Source: Enterocola sp045654205 (GTDB taxonomy: Bacteria > Bacteroidota > Bacteroidia > Bacteroidales > Paludibacteraceae). Taken from it: 64,000 nucleotides of DNA. A model generated the notes under the pieces. The model did no database searches and had not been told where the DNA came from. It worked only from the letters and a program-made list of their open reading frames with translations. The position numbers were made by a program, and so were the translations under genes. Shown one piece after another: positions 1 to 9,899 of this stretch; positions within the stretch are counted from its first letter, which is position 1; each line of letters opens with the position of its first letter. The stretch spans positions 7,404 to 71,403 of the forward strand of contig JAZOMZ010000017.1 of the NCBI GenBank assembly GCA_045654205.1, read 5' to 3'.

Positions 1-1092
1 ATCTAAAGCTTGACGCAAGGCTTTTATATAGCCTTTGCCATATTTTAAACAAGGTTCCATATAATTCCCTTCGCCCCATTCATTCCAAGATTTAAGGAAA
101 ACAACCTTATTTTCTTTATTTTTCAAATTATCAAATACTTCTTTGCAGTGTAGATAAAACTCTTTAGGATTAGCATTATCTAAAACCAAAGCTCCTTCTG
201 CCCTACGAGGTGTATTGTCCCAATTTGGTAATATTGTAGGTATGATAGACTCATCTGCAAATATTGAATCATTTAGTTTCTTTCTAATTTTTGAGTATTT
301 ATACACTCCCATTGGTATTTTAAACAATTGAGAAATCATACTCTTTACAAATCTACTCAATTTTCTTGTAAAAACACCACTTCCTATAGACTCAATGTTT
401 GATTTTAACAAAACAATTTTCTTCTCACAACTATTTTGAATTGGATCTTTTAATTTTGCAGGATCATCAACATAATTGATAAAATAAAAACCATTTAATC
501 CATTAGCTTCAGCAAGTTCATTCCAATAAGCTTTAAATTCTTCCACATTTGGAATATCCTGCATACGATACAAAACAAAAACTAATCTGTTATCTATTCT
601 GTAGTATCTTTTATCTTGAAAAGCAGGCAACATTGTATCAAAATGTAACTTCCAGTCTTCTTTATCACCATAATCAATGCCTAACAAAACTTTTTGTTCT
701 AAAACAGATGTTTTAGAATTCCAGGTTTTATTGTACCATGTATGGTTTGCCCAACATAAACAGAATGGCAGATCAATTTTATCATTTTTAAGCATCTGTT
801 TTAAAGGCATGTCTAGCATCATTCTTCCCTTACCAAACCAATAATGGTAATAACAAAATGCAGAAACTCCTGCCTCTTTTGCTAATTCTGCTTGTTGCTC
901 TTGTATCTCAGGCAAACGCAAATCATAATACCCCAAATCTGCAGGCACAATTGGTTGATAATGTCCTTTAAACAAAGACTTAGATTTACCAACATTTGTC
1001 CATTCAGTAAATCCTTTACCATACCACTCATCATTTTCTTTTGTAGGATGATATTGTGGTAAATAAAATGCTATTATATCAATGTTTTTCAT
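1..1092 (-). CDS. WbsX-family polysaccharide protein, 3' end cut by window edge
   Basis: I translated this directly: an ATG at 1092 opens a frame that stays open for 364 codons to base 1, so the C-terminus lies outside the window. Visible motifs are FYLPQYHP near the N-terminus, GFTEWTNV at about residue 27, WANHTW at about 115 and KSWNEWGEGNYMEP near residue 340. These match the WbsX family found in O-antigen and capsule loci, a GH99-like TIM-barrel fold usually annotated as a glycosyltransferase or glycan-processing protein. It ends the visible leftward operon, 2 nt after the membrane protein upstream. The family is clear; its actual reaction is not settled. Confidence 0.85.
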   Translation of the reverse strand, partial: MKNIDIIAFYLPQYHPTKENDEWYGKGFTEWTNVGKSKSLFKGHYQPIVPADLGYYDLRLPEIQEQQAELAKEAGVSAFCYYHYWFGKGRMMLDMPLKQMLKNDKIDLPFCLCWANHTWYNKTWNSKTSVLEQKVLLGIDYGDKEDWKLHFDTMLPAFQDKRYYRIDNRLVFVLYRMQDIPNVEEFKAYWNELAEANGLNGFYFINYVDDPAKLKDPIQNSCEKKIVLLKSNIESIGSGVFTRKLSRFVKSMISQLFKIPMGVYKYSKIRKKLNDSIFADESIIPTILPNWDNTPRRAEGALVLDNANPKEFYLHCKEVFDNLKNKENKVVFLKSWNEWGEGNYMEPCLKYGKGYIKALRQALD

Positions 1093-1094
1093 AA

Positions 1095-2522
1095 TTATAT
1101 CATTCCTCTACCTTTAAGTTTAAACCAGTTCCATGCAATACATACAACAAATTCAAATATTAAAGCGTAATTGAACCAATGACGTTTATTTTTAGGTAAA
1201 ATAGTAATACCATACGCAGCAAACAACATTTCCAATGGCATAATAGGTATGTGAAAACGACCAGATTGAGCATAACCACTCACCACTAATACTGCCAAAT
1301 ACCCTAGCATAAATAATAAAATAAAAGCATGCTTACGCCATTCCTTGTTTATTACTAAGGAAAATATCACAAAAATAACAAAAAACGAAGTTATATTCTT
1401 TATGAAATTTCCTCCAGCCATTTGCATTTGAATTACCTGTAAAGCATTTGCTTCTACCATTGTAGGGAATGGTATTGTTACAATTAGTGGAGCAAATACT
1501 GCTGCTCCTGCATACTTAGCCATTTCATTCCCATCCTTTCTATTTGAACGCCATTCCATATTCTCAGCTTGTGCATCTCCTGTAACTTTATTATACATAA
1601 CATCAAATTGAGATTTCATCTGTCCTCCAATACTTACAAGTAATACCAATGACACAACGATAGCAATAACAGTTTTCTTACTACTTGAAATAAATCGATT
1701 TTCAGATAAGAATAATGAAATAAAGACAACACCAAACGCTACAATGCCCAATGCAGAACGAAATAAATATAAACTAAATGCCAATAATGATCCAAATAAT
1801 AGTGCCTTCAAATTAAATTGTTTAGACATAAAGACTGCATCCATCCGCTCCACAAACCAACAGCACAAAAACACCATTTCTGCTTCTTTCATCATACTAC
1901 CGCACCAATAAATCATGTGCGGATAAAACATACACATTATACCTGTTATCCTCGCAACTGCTTCACCAAAGTGTCTTCTAGCTACTTTGTATATTAGTAT
2001 ACACGAAAAAGCACCTAGTACAGATTTAAAAATAAAAGGTATTACTACATCACTTATATTAAACGTTACTAAATATTGTAAGCCCAAAAAGATGGGATAA
2101 CCAATATCATCCAAAGCAACGTTGTAATTATTAAACCATATATCTAAAAACTCCAAACTGCCATTTGCCAAACTTTCTGCACATTCTTTAGCTGTCATCA
2201 TATAAAATCCAGTATCTTCCATTGAACCTACTGGAGAATCATAATGGTCTATGTTAAAAAAATAAATAAATACACACCAAATTAACCGTACTATCAAACC
2301 AACTTGAAAGACTTTTTTAACAAAAACTGCAGGAGAATATACACCCCATTTCTTTGTTAAAACATTAGTTCCATAAAAGAATAAGACAACAGAAATAGAT
2401 GAAACCAGAATGTAACTAATCGATAGCGCATACTGACTCCACACTATATTCGTTAAAATCAATACAAAAAAGAACAATTGTATTGATTTGTTGCTTATCC
2501 ATTTAGGAAAATAACTTAGCAT
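1095..2522 (-). CDS. Polytopic GT-C-like membrane protein (glycosyltransferase or Wzy-type polymerase)
   Basis: 475 residues with about ten hydrophobic segments. A large outward loop after the second or third segment carries an acidic DTGFYMMTAKE stretch (about residue 103), as in GT39/GT83-type enzymes that use lipid-linked sugars, and a late GRFHIPIMPLE motif resembles the RFxxPxxP segment of that superfamily. It lies in the polysaccharide operon, 6 nt after the upstream GT2 gene. No other Wzy candidate is visible, so it could be the repeat-unit polymerase, but the sequence fits a GT-C transferase slightly better. The exact role is inferred. Confidence 0.6.
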   Translation of the reverse strand: MLSYFPKWISNKSIQLFFFVLILTNIVWSQYALSISYILVSSISVVLFFYGTNVLTKKWGVYSPAVFVKKVFQVGLIVRLIWCVFIYFFNIDHYDSPVGSMEDTGFYMMTAKECAESLANGSLEFLDIWFNNYNVALDDIGYPIFLGLQYLVTFNISDVVIPFIFKSVLGAFSCILIYKVARRHFGEAVARITGIMCMFYPHMIYWCGSMMKEAEMVFLCCWFVERMDAVFMSKQFNLKALLFGSLLAFSLYLFRSALGIVAFGVVFISLFLSENRFISSSKKTVIAIVVSLVLLVSIGGQMKSQFDVMYNKVTGDAQAENMEWRSNRKDGNEMAKYAGAAVFAPLIVTIPFPTMVEANALQVIQMQMAGGNFIKNITSFFVIFVIFSLVINKEWRKHAFILLFMLGYLAVLVVSGYAQSGRFHIPIMPLEMLFAAYGITILPKNKRHWFNYALIFEFVVCIAWNWFKLKGRGMI

Positions 2523-2528
2523 CCTCTC

Positions 2529-3515
2529 TTATTTTCTATAATTCTTCATATAAATCATCCAGCTATACAAACTAGGCGAAATATTGATCAATAAACATTT
2601 CAATCTATTGCCATTGGCTAATGGTAATAATTTCATTGCTTCTATTTGTCTTATATATTTATCACGTTCTGAAAACAAACTTACCGAAACTGTTGTTAAT
2701 ATTGATATAACTATATGATCTAACATTTTTTTATACCAATCTAATACTTCAGAATTTGCTACATTTATTTGTTCATTTAATAAAGTTAAAAGTTTTATTT
2801 GACCATCAACTTTTCTTTTTATACTCTCTATATTATTTGTTCTAACCATAGAACCTTGTCGTTGAAGATAATATTGATGTCTCACAGGTATACACTCCAC
2901 TCTTTGTGCTTTTTGCATAACTCTTGGAAGCCAAGGTGTATCATCAAAATAACAAGTTTCTATAAATCTTATATTATTACTTTTTATTAAATCTAATCTA
3001 TAAATATAAGGCCATACATAACATGCTATTCCCAAACGATTTTTAAGAAAATCTATTCCTGTCATTATACCCTCAGAATAATCAAACTCTGCCTCTGACT
3101 GAAAATCAGGTAAATTATTATATTCTTCATCCACTTTTTGATAATTAAAACGAAGTATATCAAGATTTTTCTCTTCCATTATTGAAAGTAATTCATTAAG
3201 AGAATTTTTCTCAATATAATCATCAGGATCTACAAAACATAAATATTTACCTTCAGCGACATCAACACCAGCATTTCTTGCTGCAGCTAATCCTTTATTT
3301 TCTTGATTTACAATCTTTATTTTAGGAAACAACTCTAATTCTTCAGATCTATTTTGATATTCATTAGCCATAGACAAACTATTGTCCGTACTTCCATCAT
3401 TAACTAAAATAATCTCATAATCAGAAGGAAGAATATCTTGTTCAAGCAAAGAATCCATACATTTTGGCATATACTTTGCCGTATTATACATATTTACTAC
3501 AATACTTAATATCAT
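2529..3515 (-). CDS. GT2-family glycosyltransferase
   Basis: 328 residues with a GT-A fold. The N-terminus reads VVNMYNTAKYMPKCMDSLL, followed by LVNDGSTDNS (about residue 39), AARNAGVD, and the metal-binding CFVDPDDYIEK at about residue 94. This is the standard inverting GT2 arrangement seen in capsule and O-antigen transferases. The C-terminal 100 residues are unremarkable and may contact the lipid carrier or the membrane. The ATG overlaps the stop of the upstream epimerase by 4 nt, indicating translational coupling. Donor and acceptor sugars cannot be read from the sequence. Confidence 0.88.
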   Translation of the reverse strand: MILSIVVNMYNTAKYMPKCMDSLLEQDILPSDYEIILVNDGSTDNSLSMANEYQNRSEELELFPKIKIVNQENKGLAAARNAGVDVAEGKYLCFVDPDDYIEKNSLNELLSIMEEKNLDILRFNYQKVDEEYNNLPDFQSEAEFDYSEGIMTGIDFLKNRLGIACYVWPYIYRLDLIKSNNIRFIETCYFDDTPWLPRVMQKAQRVECIPVRHQYYLQRQGSMVRTNNIESIKRKVDGQIKLLTLLNEQINVANSEVLDWYKKMLDHIVISILTTVSVSLFSERDKYIRQIEAMKLLPLANGNRLKCLLINISPSLYSWMIYMKNYRK

Positions 3516-4438
3516 ATCGTTCTAACCCAATTTATTGTTTGTTTTAAACCTTCATCGAAAGATGTAAATGAATAATCTCTCAATATAGATTTTAACTTGG
3601 TTGTATCTAATTCAAATTTTTGAACATCAAATTTAGAAGACTCTTTGTATTTCCAATTAAAAGTAGAAATATTCGATTTAATAGAATCTAATATAGTATT
3701 TACAGACAGAATTTCACCACTTGCAACATTTAAAACGTCTGTATGAACTCCTTTTTCTATCAATTTAAACAAAATCTCTACAAAATCATCAATATAGATA
3801 TAATCTTTCAGCCCATTTCCATCTCCCCATACTGTAAATTCTTGTCCATTAATAGCTGAAGATAAGGCTACATTTATCACGCCTTGTTTCATCGAATAAT
3901 GATACTTCCCATACGGATTTGATAATCTTAATAATAACGGACGTAGTTCATATAATTGTGCATATTGCATCAAATATTTCTCTATAGCGAGTTTTACTAC
4001 TCCATAAGAACTAACAGGATATACATCTTCATCTTCTCTATGTTTTATTTGACCATTGCCATATATAGCACCACCAGAAGAAATATAGACGATATCATGT
4101 ACAGAGTGCTTTATCATGCAATTCAATAGTTCTACCGTTGGAACCAAGTTAGATTCTATATCATATTTTGCATTAAATGATGTTGCAGGGACTGTAGTAC
4201 TAATAGAATGTAGTACTAAATCTATTTTGTTTTCCTCAAAAATCGTTTCTAATAATACATTATCTGAGAAATCACCAGAATAAGACATACATACACAATC
4301 AAATGTAAGTCCAGCAAAATGAGAAGGCAATTTATCAAAAACTATTACCTTATACGATGAAGTAAGATTTTTATCAATAAATTTTAAAATATTACTTCCA
4401 ATAAAACCATATCCACCTAAAAGCAAGATTGTCTTCAT
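3512..4438 (-). CDS. NAD-dependent epimerase/dehydratase (extended SDR, GalE-like)
   Basis: 308 residues. It has the Rossmann motif GGYGFIG at the N-terminus, an ISSGGAIYG strand carrying the catalytic Ser at about 120, and the YGVVK catalytic Tyr/Lys pair at about 145. RLSNPYGKYH and the late WGDGNGLKDYIYIDD are typical of UDP-hexose 4-epimerases and related nucleotide-sugar SDRs. The length is slightly below the usual 320-340. Placement between two GT2 genes implies it supplies or interconverts a donor sugar for this glycan. Whether it is an epimerase, reductase or dehydratase cannot be fixed from motifs alone. Confidence 0.82.
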   Translation of the reverse strand: MKTILLLGGYGFIGSNILKFIDKNLTSSYKVIVFDKLPSHFAGLTFDCVCMSYSGDFSDNVLLETIFEENKIDLVLHSISTTVPATSFNAKYDIESNLVPTVELLNCMIKHSVHDIVYISSGGAIYGNGQIKHREDEDVYPVSSYGVVKLAIEKYLMQYAQLYELRPLLLRLSNPYGKYHYSMKQGVINVALSSAINGQEFTVWGDGNGLKDYIYIDDFVEILFKLIEKGVHTDVLNVASGEILSVNTILDSIKSNISTFNWKYKESSKFDVQKFELDTTKLKSILRDYSFTSFDEGLKQTINWVRTI

Positions 4439-4441
4439 ATA

Positions 4442-5320
4442 TTAATATTGCTTCTTTAGTTTTTTTATATTTGCTTTATTTCTCCACTTTTCCAATTTAA
4501 ACAACACCCTATCTACAAAATATACCAAACCCCACAAATGATATTTCTTTAATCGTTGATATTGCAACAATACAAAAGCATATTTATTATAATCATTAAT
4601 CACTGCTTTAGGGAATGCAGATGCTAAATATTCACTTCTTTCTTGTTGAATGATATGTTTATTCTTACCTGCACTCTCGCTCACACCATTCATATCAAAA
4701 ATGGTCACATCCATGTTTATATAAACAGGTTGAACATTACTCAATACTATTGCACGTACATACCACTCCCAATCTGAACAAATCTTCATATTTTCATTGT
4801 AATATCCAAATTGTTCAAACAATGAACGTTTAATATATGCACAATCATGATTCAATGTACCATTGTAAAAATACAAGAAAGAATTTGGTGTATATTCTGA
4901 ATTTGCCCCACAATTATCTCGTTGATAAGTTTTCCAATCAACTGTTTTAAGCATATTTCCATAAAGAATCTTAGGGAACTCTTTTTCCTGCAAAGCTGCA
5001 AGCATATCATTCACCACTGTATCAGCAGCCAAACAATCACCCGAATTCAGAATCTGAATATATTCCCCACTCGCCATCTTAATGCCTTTATTCATAGCAT
5101 TGTAAATGCCTTTATCTTTTTCAGATATCCAAGTAACTTTTATTCCGCGCGCGATAGCATCTTTTTCGTATTGTTGAATAATTTCTACCGCATTATCAGT
5201 TGAAGCACCATCAACAATTAGATGCTCAAACTGGGTATCAGTTTGAGAAAGCACACTCTTCAAAGTCTTTTCAAGTCCTTGAGCATTGTTGTAGTTTATT
5301 GTTATAATTGAGAGGGTCAT
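4442..5320 (-). CDS. GT2-family glycosyltransferase (WcaA/WcaE-like)
   Basis: 292 residues. N-terminal ITINYNNAQGLEKTLKSVL, VDGASTDN at about 36, SEKDKGIYNAMNKGI at about 66 and the NSGD metal site at about 92 are a textbook GT2 core of the colanic-acid WcaE type. The C-terminus (about 60 residues) is basic and may bind the membrane. Its start lies 21 nt from the stop of wecB, in the same transcriptional direction. Sugar specificity is unknown. Confidence 0.88.
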   Translation of the reverse strand: MTLSIITINYNNAQGLEKTLKSVLSQTDTQFEHLIVDGASTDNAVEIIQQYEKDAIARGIKVTWISEKDKGIYNAMNKGIKMASGEYIQILNSGDCLAADTVVNDMLAALQEKEFPKILYGNMLKTVDWKTYQRDNCGANSEYTPNSFLYFYNGTLNHDCAYIKRSLFEQFGYYNENMKICSDWEWYVRAIVLSNVQPVYINMDVTIFDMNGVSESAGKNKHIIQQERSEYLASAFPKAVINDYNKYAFVLLQYQRLKKYHLWGLVYFVDRVLFKLEKWRNKANIKKLKKQY

Positions 5321-5341
5321 TTTATAAACTATTTATTATTA

Positions 5342-6430
5342 CTACAACCCAATCAAAATTTCCACTATTCTTTCCGCAGCTTTGCCGTCCCAAAGTTCTG
5401 GGATGCCGCCTTTTTTCCAATTGCCAGAAAGAAGAGTTGCGAAAGCAGGGGCAATGTTGTTTGGGTTTGTGCCGATAAGTTCGTTTGTGCCTATTTCGCA
5501 AGTTTCTGGGCGTTCGGTATTGTCACGAAGTGTAATGCAAGGCACACCCATCACAGTGGTTTCTTCTGTAATACCACCACTGTCGGTCACTACTGCCAAC
5601 GCACGTTTTACCATGTAGTTAAATTCCAAATATCCCATTGGGCTAACGATATGTAGATTTGGAGCTTCAATGCCAAGTTCAGCAAATAGTTTAGCAGTAC
5701 GAGGGTGGATTGGGAAAATAATTGGCAGACCTTTCGCATTTTCCACTATTTCAGTCATCAACGCTTTAAGGTGATTTGTTTCATCCACATTAGCAGGACG
5801 ATGCAAGGTAAGCATTATATAACCCTTTTCTTGCAAGTTCAATTCATCGTAAATAGCAGGTTTTACAAAACGATCAATATTGGCAAGCAAGGTATCGATC
5901 ATCACATTACCAACAAGATAAATACGATTTTCGTCGATACCAGCCTTCACAAGATTGCTACTTGCCCAACGAGTAGTTGTAAAGAAATAATCAGTGATAG
6001 AATCGGTCACCATACGGTTGATTTCCTCTGGCATAGTCATATCATACGAACGAATACCTGCTTCCACATGAGCAACTTTTATATTCAATTTCTTTGCCAC
6101 AATACTACATGCCATGGTACTTGTTACGTCGCCAACAACAAGAACTAAATCTGTCGGATTTTCCATCAACTCCTTCTCAAATGCCACCATAATAGCTGCT
6201 GTTTGTTGTGCTTGCGAACCGCCACCGCAACCCAAATTTGCATCAGGAGTTGGAATATTTAGTTCCTCAAAAAATGTATCAGACATTTGTTTGTCGTAGT
6301 GCTGACCAGTATGCACCAATCTGTAGGCAATATCTACCCCACTTTTACGCGCTTTAATGATTGCATGAATCAGCGGAGCAATCTTCATAAAATTTGGTCT
6401 CGCACCCGCAATAAGAGTTATGTGTTTCAT
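5342..6430 (-). CDS. wecB: UDP-N-acetylglucosamine 2-epimerase (non-hydrolysing)
   Basis: 362 residues, the normal family size. It interconverts UDP-GlcNAc and UDP-ManNAc in the cytosol. Signatures are GARPNFMKIAPL at the N-terminus, HTGQHYD at about 40, VGDVTSTMAC at about 100, HVEAGIRSYDMTMPEEINR at about 120, and the C-terminal TDSGGITEETTVMGVPC with the Glu pair that binds UDP. GC content is visibly higher than in the neighbouring glycosyltransferases. A TATCTTTG box 25 nt upstream suggests it can be transcribed independently of the long operon. No WecC-type ManNAc dehydrogenase is obvious, so the ManNAc unit may be used as such. Confidence 0.95.
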   Translation of the reverse strand: MKHITLIAGARPNFMKIAPLIHAIIKARKSGVDIAYRLVHTGQHYDKQMSDTFFEELNIPTPDANLGCGGGSQAQQTAAIMVAFEKELMENPTDLVLVVGDVTSTMACSIVAKKLNIKVAHVEAGIRSYDMTMPEEINRMVTDSITDYFFTTTRWASSNLVKAGIDENRIYLVGNVMIDTLLANIDRFVKPAIYDELNLQEKGYIMLTLHRPANVDETNHLKALMTEIVENAKGLPIIFPIHPRTAKLFAELGIEAPNLHIVSPMGYLEFNYMVKRALAVVTDSGGITEETTVMGVPCITLRDNTERPETCEIGTNELIGTNPNNIAPAFATLLSGNWKKGGIPELWDGKAAERIVEILIGL

Positions 6431-6454
6431 AGTATTTTTCTAAATTTCAATCTA

Positions 6455-6462
6455 CAAAGATA
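6455..6462 (-). promoter_or_regulatory. Bacteroidota -7 promoter box upstream of wecB
   Basis: The minus strand reads TATCTTTG, a perfect TAnnTTTG box, 25 nt before the wecB ATG, between wecB and the 3' end of the GT4 gene. I did not find a well-spaced -33 TTG, so this is a candidate internal promoter only. Confidence 0.45.
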
Positions 6463-6468
6463 ATATTT

Positions 6469-7806
6469 TTATAAATTGTAATTATATATTGTCTCCAACT
6501 TCTCTAAAATTATATCCACATGTTTATCCCATGTGTATTTCTCTAGAACCACTTTACGAGCATTTGCTCCAAGTCTTTGACGTAATGATTTATCATTTGA
6601 TAATTTAAGTATTGCATTTGTTAAATCTGTTACACTGGCAGGTTCGGTTAATAATGCCGTCTCGTTGTTAGATAGTAAATATGACATCTGATCCAAACTA
6701 CTAGCTACAATTGCTTTTCCCATTGCCATATATTCAAATAATTTGGTAGGCGAGCCAAAAAATGGTGTTCCATCTGGATTTGGTATTTGTGGAGAAACCA
6801 AGATATCGCTTGCTGCTAAATATTCAGGCGTTTCTAATTGTGGAATCAATCCTGTAAATATCACTTTATCAGAAAAACCGGATTGATTCACTACATCTGA
6901 AACCAAATTATAATTGGCCCCATTACCTACAAACATATACTTTATGTTTTTATTTGTAGAACAAACTTCCTTAATTGTCTTTGCCAGGACTTCGGTTCCG
7001 TGCCATGGTCCAAAAGTTCCAACAAAAGTAACCAGGATTTCATCCTCTGAAATTTTATACTTTTCTCTAATATTCGTTCCATCAATTGAGGGTGAAAAGC
7101 GAACCGGATCCACACCATTGGGAACAATTAAAATTTTATTTTCATCTACACCACACTGCATTAACTCATCTTTCATAGGTTCTGCATTACCTACTATTAA
7201 ATCTGCATAGCGAAAATCTGCCAATTCAATTTCATCTGCAATTTGTTCAAAATGAAATTTCTTTCCCCAATTCTTACTCATCCATATTTCAGAACCATTG
7301 TATTCTAAAATAAATGGTATATTCAACAACCTAGACAAATAAGCCCCTGCATAATTATCCAATCCGTAACGTTGATAAATAAATCTCGGTTTATCTTCTT
7401 TTATAGCAGGTATAATAGATTTAAGTTGCTGATTGTATTCAAGTTCAGCTAATTCATTAATACCTGCAGATAACAATTTGTTAATTGAGAATAGCTGATA
7501 ATTTACATCGCTTTCAATATAATTAAACTTGACAGGCGAAACCAATGTAACACGATATTTTTTTGCTAAAGCCTCTATAACTCCTTTAGTATGTGCTACT
7601 GCTCCACTTGCATTATTATTTCCAGCCCACATATCTGTTCTGAAATAATATACATTATTGGAATCTGTATACTTTTTAGCAATACCCTCGTGTTGAGACA
7701 TTTCACGAATGTCACACATTACTTTTTTACGTAAAATTGGATAATACAAAAAGCGAAATACTTTTTTTATTCCTTTAGTTCGTAATATTTTATTTATTAT
7801 TGACAT
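6469..7806 (-). CDS. GT4-family glycosyltransferase
   Basis: 445 residues in the two-Rossmann GT-B layout. The C-terminal half shows PNGVDPVRFSP (about 230), VTFVGTFGPWHG (about 260), the donor-site segment SPTKLFEYMAMGKAIVAS (about 350; an EX7E-like arrangement) and a terminal YTWDKHVDIILEKLE helix. The N-terminal half carries a KGVIEALAKK helix after a glycine-containing segment, as in WcaI/PimA-like enzymes. It is a retaining transferase acting on a lipid-linked acceptor at the inner membrane. It lies in the operon, 8 nt after the GT56 gene. The sugar is unknown. Confidence 0.88.
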   Translation of the reverse strand: MSIINKILRTKGIKKVFRFLYYPILRKKVMCDIREMSQHEGIAKKYTDSNNVYYFRTDMWAGNNNASGAVAHTKGVIEALAKKYRVTLVSPVKFNYIESDVNYQLFSINKLLSAGINELAELEYNQQLKSIIPAIKEDKPRFIYQRYGLDNYAGAYLSRLLNIPFILEYNGSEIWMSKNWGKKFHFEQIADEIELADFRYADLIVGNAEPMKDELMQCGVDENKILIVPNGVDPVRFSPSIDGTNIREKYKISEDEILVTFVGTFGPWHGTEVLAKTIKEVCSTNKNIKYMFVGNGANYNLVSDVVNQSGFSDKVIFTGLIPQLETPEYLAASDILVSPQIPNPDGTPFFGSPTKLFEYMAMGKAIVASSLDQMSYLLSNNETALLTEPASVTDLTNAILKLSNDKSLRQRLGANARKVVLEKYTWDKHVDIILEKLETIYNYNL

Positions 7807-7814
7807 TAATATAT

Positions 7815-8915
7815 TTAACTTAGATTATGAATAATTTCATTTACAGCTAAATTTATTGAATTATTACTATATAACTGATTTAAAATAGTTCTGTTATGCT
7901 GTATCTCTACTTCAGTTAATTTTCCTAATTTTAAATTATCTTTATTTAAATCATCTTCTATTGAAAATATAATAATATTTAATCTTTTAAAATATTTATA
8001 CACCATACTTTTTTTACTTAGAAATACACGCATCCCCAACCATAAACCTGTAATAATATTTCCTTGAGCATTTGGTCTAAAATGATTCATAACCATTATA
8101 CCACAGTCTAATAACCTAGTATTATATTCATTAAGTGGCATAAATTTTATAAGTGGTTTAAATCTTTTTTTAAATAATGTATTCCCTATTCTAACAACCA
8201 AATTCCTTACCCATTTATCCCCATAACTTAATGGAATAGTGATAGACTGATCTGGATTCAATACCTTTTTTAATTTTATTAAAGCATCTATATAATTATT
8301 TTCTATCGTACTAGAATTTCCTAAAAAAACATTATTCCCAGAAACTACACTATTTATCAGTTTACCTACAGTTTCCTCTATTGAATAGTAATTATACCAA
8401 ATCATTTGCATTTTATTATTTAATATGCATTTTGCATAATTATATTCAAAATCTACATCTGTTAAGCAATAATCAATACGTTTAAATACTTCAAATGGCA
8501 CACAATATTTATTAGTTTTCTTAAATTTTATTCTTTGATATAATTTTCTTAAATAATAAACAAACTTTGTATATGGTGCTAAAAACGTCTTTTTTATTTT
8601 TTCTACACCATATATTTCTGCCCCCCAGAACATCCATGCGACCTTAATATTATTAGGTATCTTCTTTAAAATGATTTCTTGCCATTGTGTGAATAAACCA
8701 TGGAATATCACCCCTGTTACATTAGTATATAAATCTGTTATTGTCAAACTTACAATTTCATCTGGACTCAATAATAATACCTTATCAATATTTCTTACAT
8801 ATTTGATAGTTGTTGTATCGGAAACTAATATAAACTTAGATTCTATTCTCTTGTTTGAGAACTGTTCTATTGCATAATCTGCAAATTTATCATCAAATAC
8901 GTAATGTAACAACAT
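7815..8915 (-). CDS. GT56-family transferase (WecF-like, 4-amino-6-deoxyhexose transferase candidate)
   Basis: 366 residues resembling the GT56 family, whose reference member WecF moves Fuc4NAc from dTDP-Fuc4NAc onto a lipid-linked disaccharide. Matching stretches are the N-terminal LLHYVFDDKFADYAI, a central VAWMFWGAEIYG (about 122) and FLGNSSTIENNYIDAL (about 197). It is very AT-rich, well below wecB, consistent with recent transfer. It directly follows the aminotransferase/reductase/2,3-dehydratase module, which suggests that its donor is the dTDP-4-amino sugar made by those enzymes rather than ordinary Fuc4NAc. The family call is from recognised motifs; the donor is inference. Confidence 0.7.
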   Translation of the reverse strand: MLLHYVFDDKFADYAIEQFSNKRIESKFILVSDTTTIKYVRNIDKVLLLSPDEIVSLTITDLYTNVTGVIFHGLFTQWQEIILKKIPNNIKVAWMFWGAEIYGVEKIKKTFLAPYTKFVYYLRKLYQRIKFKKTNKYCVPFEVFKRIDYCLTDVDFEYNYAKCILNNKMQMIWYNYYSIEETVGKLINSVVSGNNVFLGNSSTIENNYIDALIKLKKVLNPDQSITIPLSYGDKWVRNLVVRIGNTLFKKRFKPLIKFMPLNEYNTRLLDCGIMVMNHFRPNAQGNIITGLWLGMRVFLSKKSMVYKYFKRLNIIIFSIEDDLNKDNLKLGKLTEVEIQHNRTILNQLYSNNSINLAVNEIIHNLS

Positions 8916-8947
8916 AATTATTTTGTTTGGTGTATTATAGATATTTA

Positions 8948-9898
8948 TTATTTGTTTACTGATTTAATTAACGCTAACACTTTACTCTGATTCAAAAATT
9001 CTTCTCTCCATTCTTCAGCCTTCACTTGATAATTTTCAACAAAGTATCTCATTTCTTCTTCGAAATGATTACATAAAGGCATATTATGTTTTATAATTTC
9101 ATTTTGAGTTTCTATTGTTAAAGTTGAGGAAAAATCTGGAGGTAATGCATAAGCTCTTTCTAATGTCAATACACCTTTACTCCCCCAAATAACTTGTTGA
9201 CTTTTATATTTATTATTAAAACCAGTTACTAAGTTTGCAACTCTACCTTCTCCGAAATCTAATAATATAGTAGCATGTGTTTCCACTTCCCTTCCTTCTT
9301 CTGCACTTAATACTGCATATACATTTTGTGGTTCACATTTATAAAAATGCCTTGCTGAATGTACCAAATAAGCACAAGCATCTAAAACACATCCTCCACC
9401 TAGTTTTTTATTATAGCGGAAATCTTTATCATCTAAAGGAGGGAAACCAAACCATCCTTGAAACAACTGAGGTGTACCAATCTCCCCTTTTTCTATTAAT
9501 TCATTTTTGACTTTATGTTGTTTATGAAACTGATACATATAACCCTCAAAAATAGGTACGTTGTATTTTTTACCAATATTAGCAATACGAACTGCATCAT
9601 CATACGAACTTGCCAAAGGCTTTTCACAAAGGATATTCTTATGATACTCTGCTACCTGCTCTATTATTGATACATGAATTGCATTTGGAGTGGAAATATA
9701 TACAGATTCAAATTCATAATTATCTAGTACATATTGTAAATCTGTTTCAAAAGGCACTCTAAATTTTTCTCTAACAATAGCTTCTTTTGAAGAATCTGTA
9801 TCTACGATACAAACCAATTCTGTTACACCTGAATTAAGTATAGCGGGGATAGCACATCTTTGTGCTATGTTTCCACATCCAACAACAATAAATTTCAT
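8948..9898 (-). CDS. Gfo/Idh/MocA oxidoreductase (candidate NDP-hexose 3-ketoreductase)
   Basis: 316 residues from the ATG at 9898; a second ATG at 9910 would overlap the previous gene by 11 nt and add MVSK. The N-terminus VVGCGNIAQRC binds NAD(P); CEKPLA at about 93 is the conserved Lys loop; LGGGCVLDACAYLVHSARH at about 170 carries the proposed catalytic Asp/His region. This family includes the 3-ketoreductases that follow NDP-hexose 2,3-dehydratases in deoxysugar pathways (TylC-cluster and KijD10 types). Its position next to a 2,3-dehydratase and a 4-aminotransferase supports that role here. Alternative: another sugar dehydrogenase. Confidence 0.8.
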   Translation of the reverse strand: MKFIVVGCGNIAQRCAIPAILNSGVTELVCIVDTDSSKEAIVREKFRVPFETDLQYVLDNYEFESVYISTPNAIHVSIIEQVAEYHKNILCEKPLASSYDDAVRIANIGKKYNVPIFEGYMYQFHKQHKVKNELIEKGEIGTPQLFQGWFGFPPLDDKDFRYNKKLGGGCVLDACAYLVHSARHFYKCEPQNVYAVLSAEEGREVETHATILLDFGEGRVANLVTGFNNKYKSQQVIWGSKGVLTLERAYALPPDFSSTLTIETQNEIIKHNMPLCNHFEEEMRYFVENYQVKAEEWREEFLNQSKVLALIKSVNK

Positions 9899-9899
9899 T

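Noticed and set aside
6942..7127. Small gene inside the GT4 gene
   Set aside because: Frame shadow of the GT4 coding region with no start signal of its own; the same applies to the many short frames opposite leuC, gmd, ugd, rnfB and rnfG.
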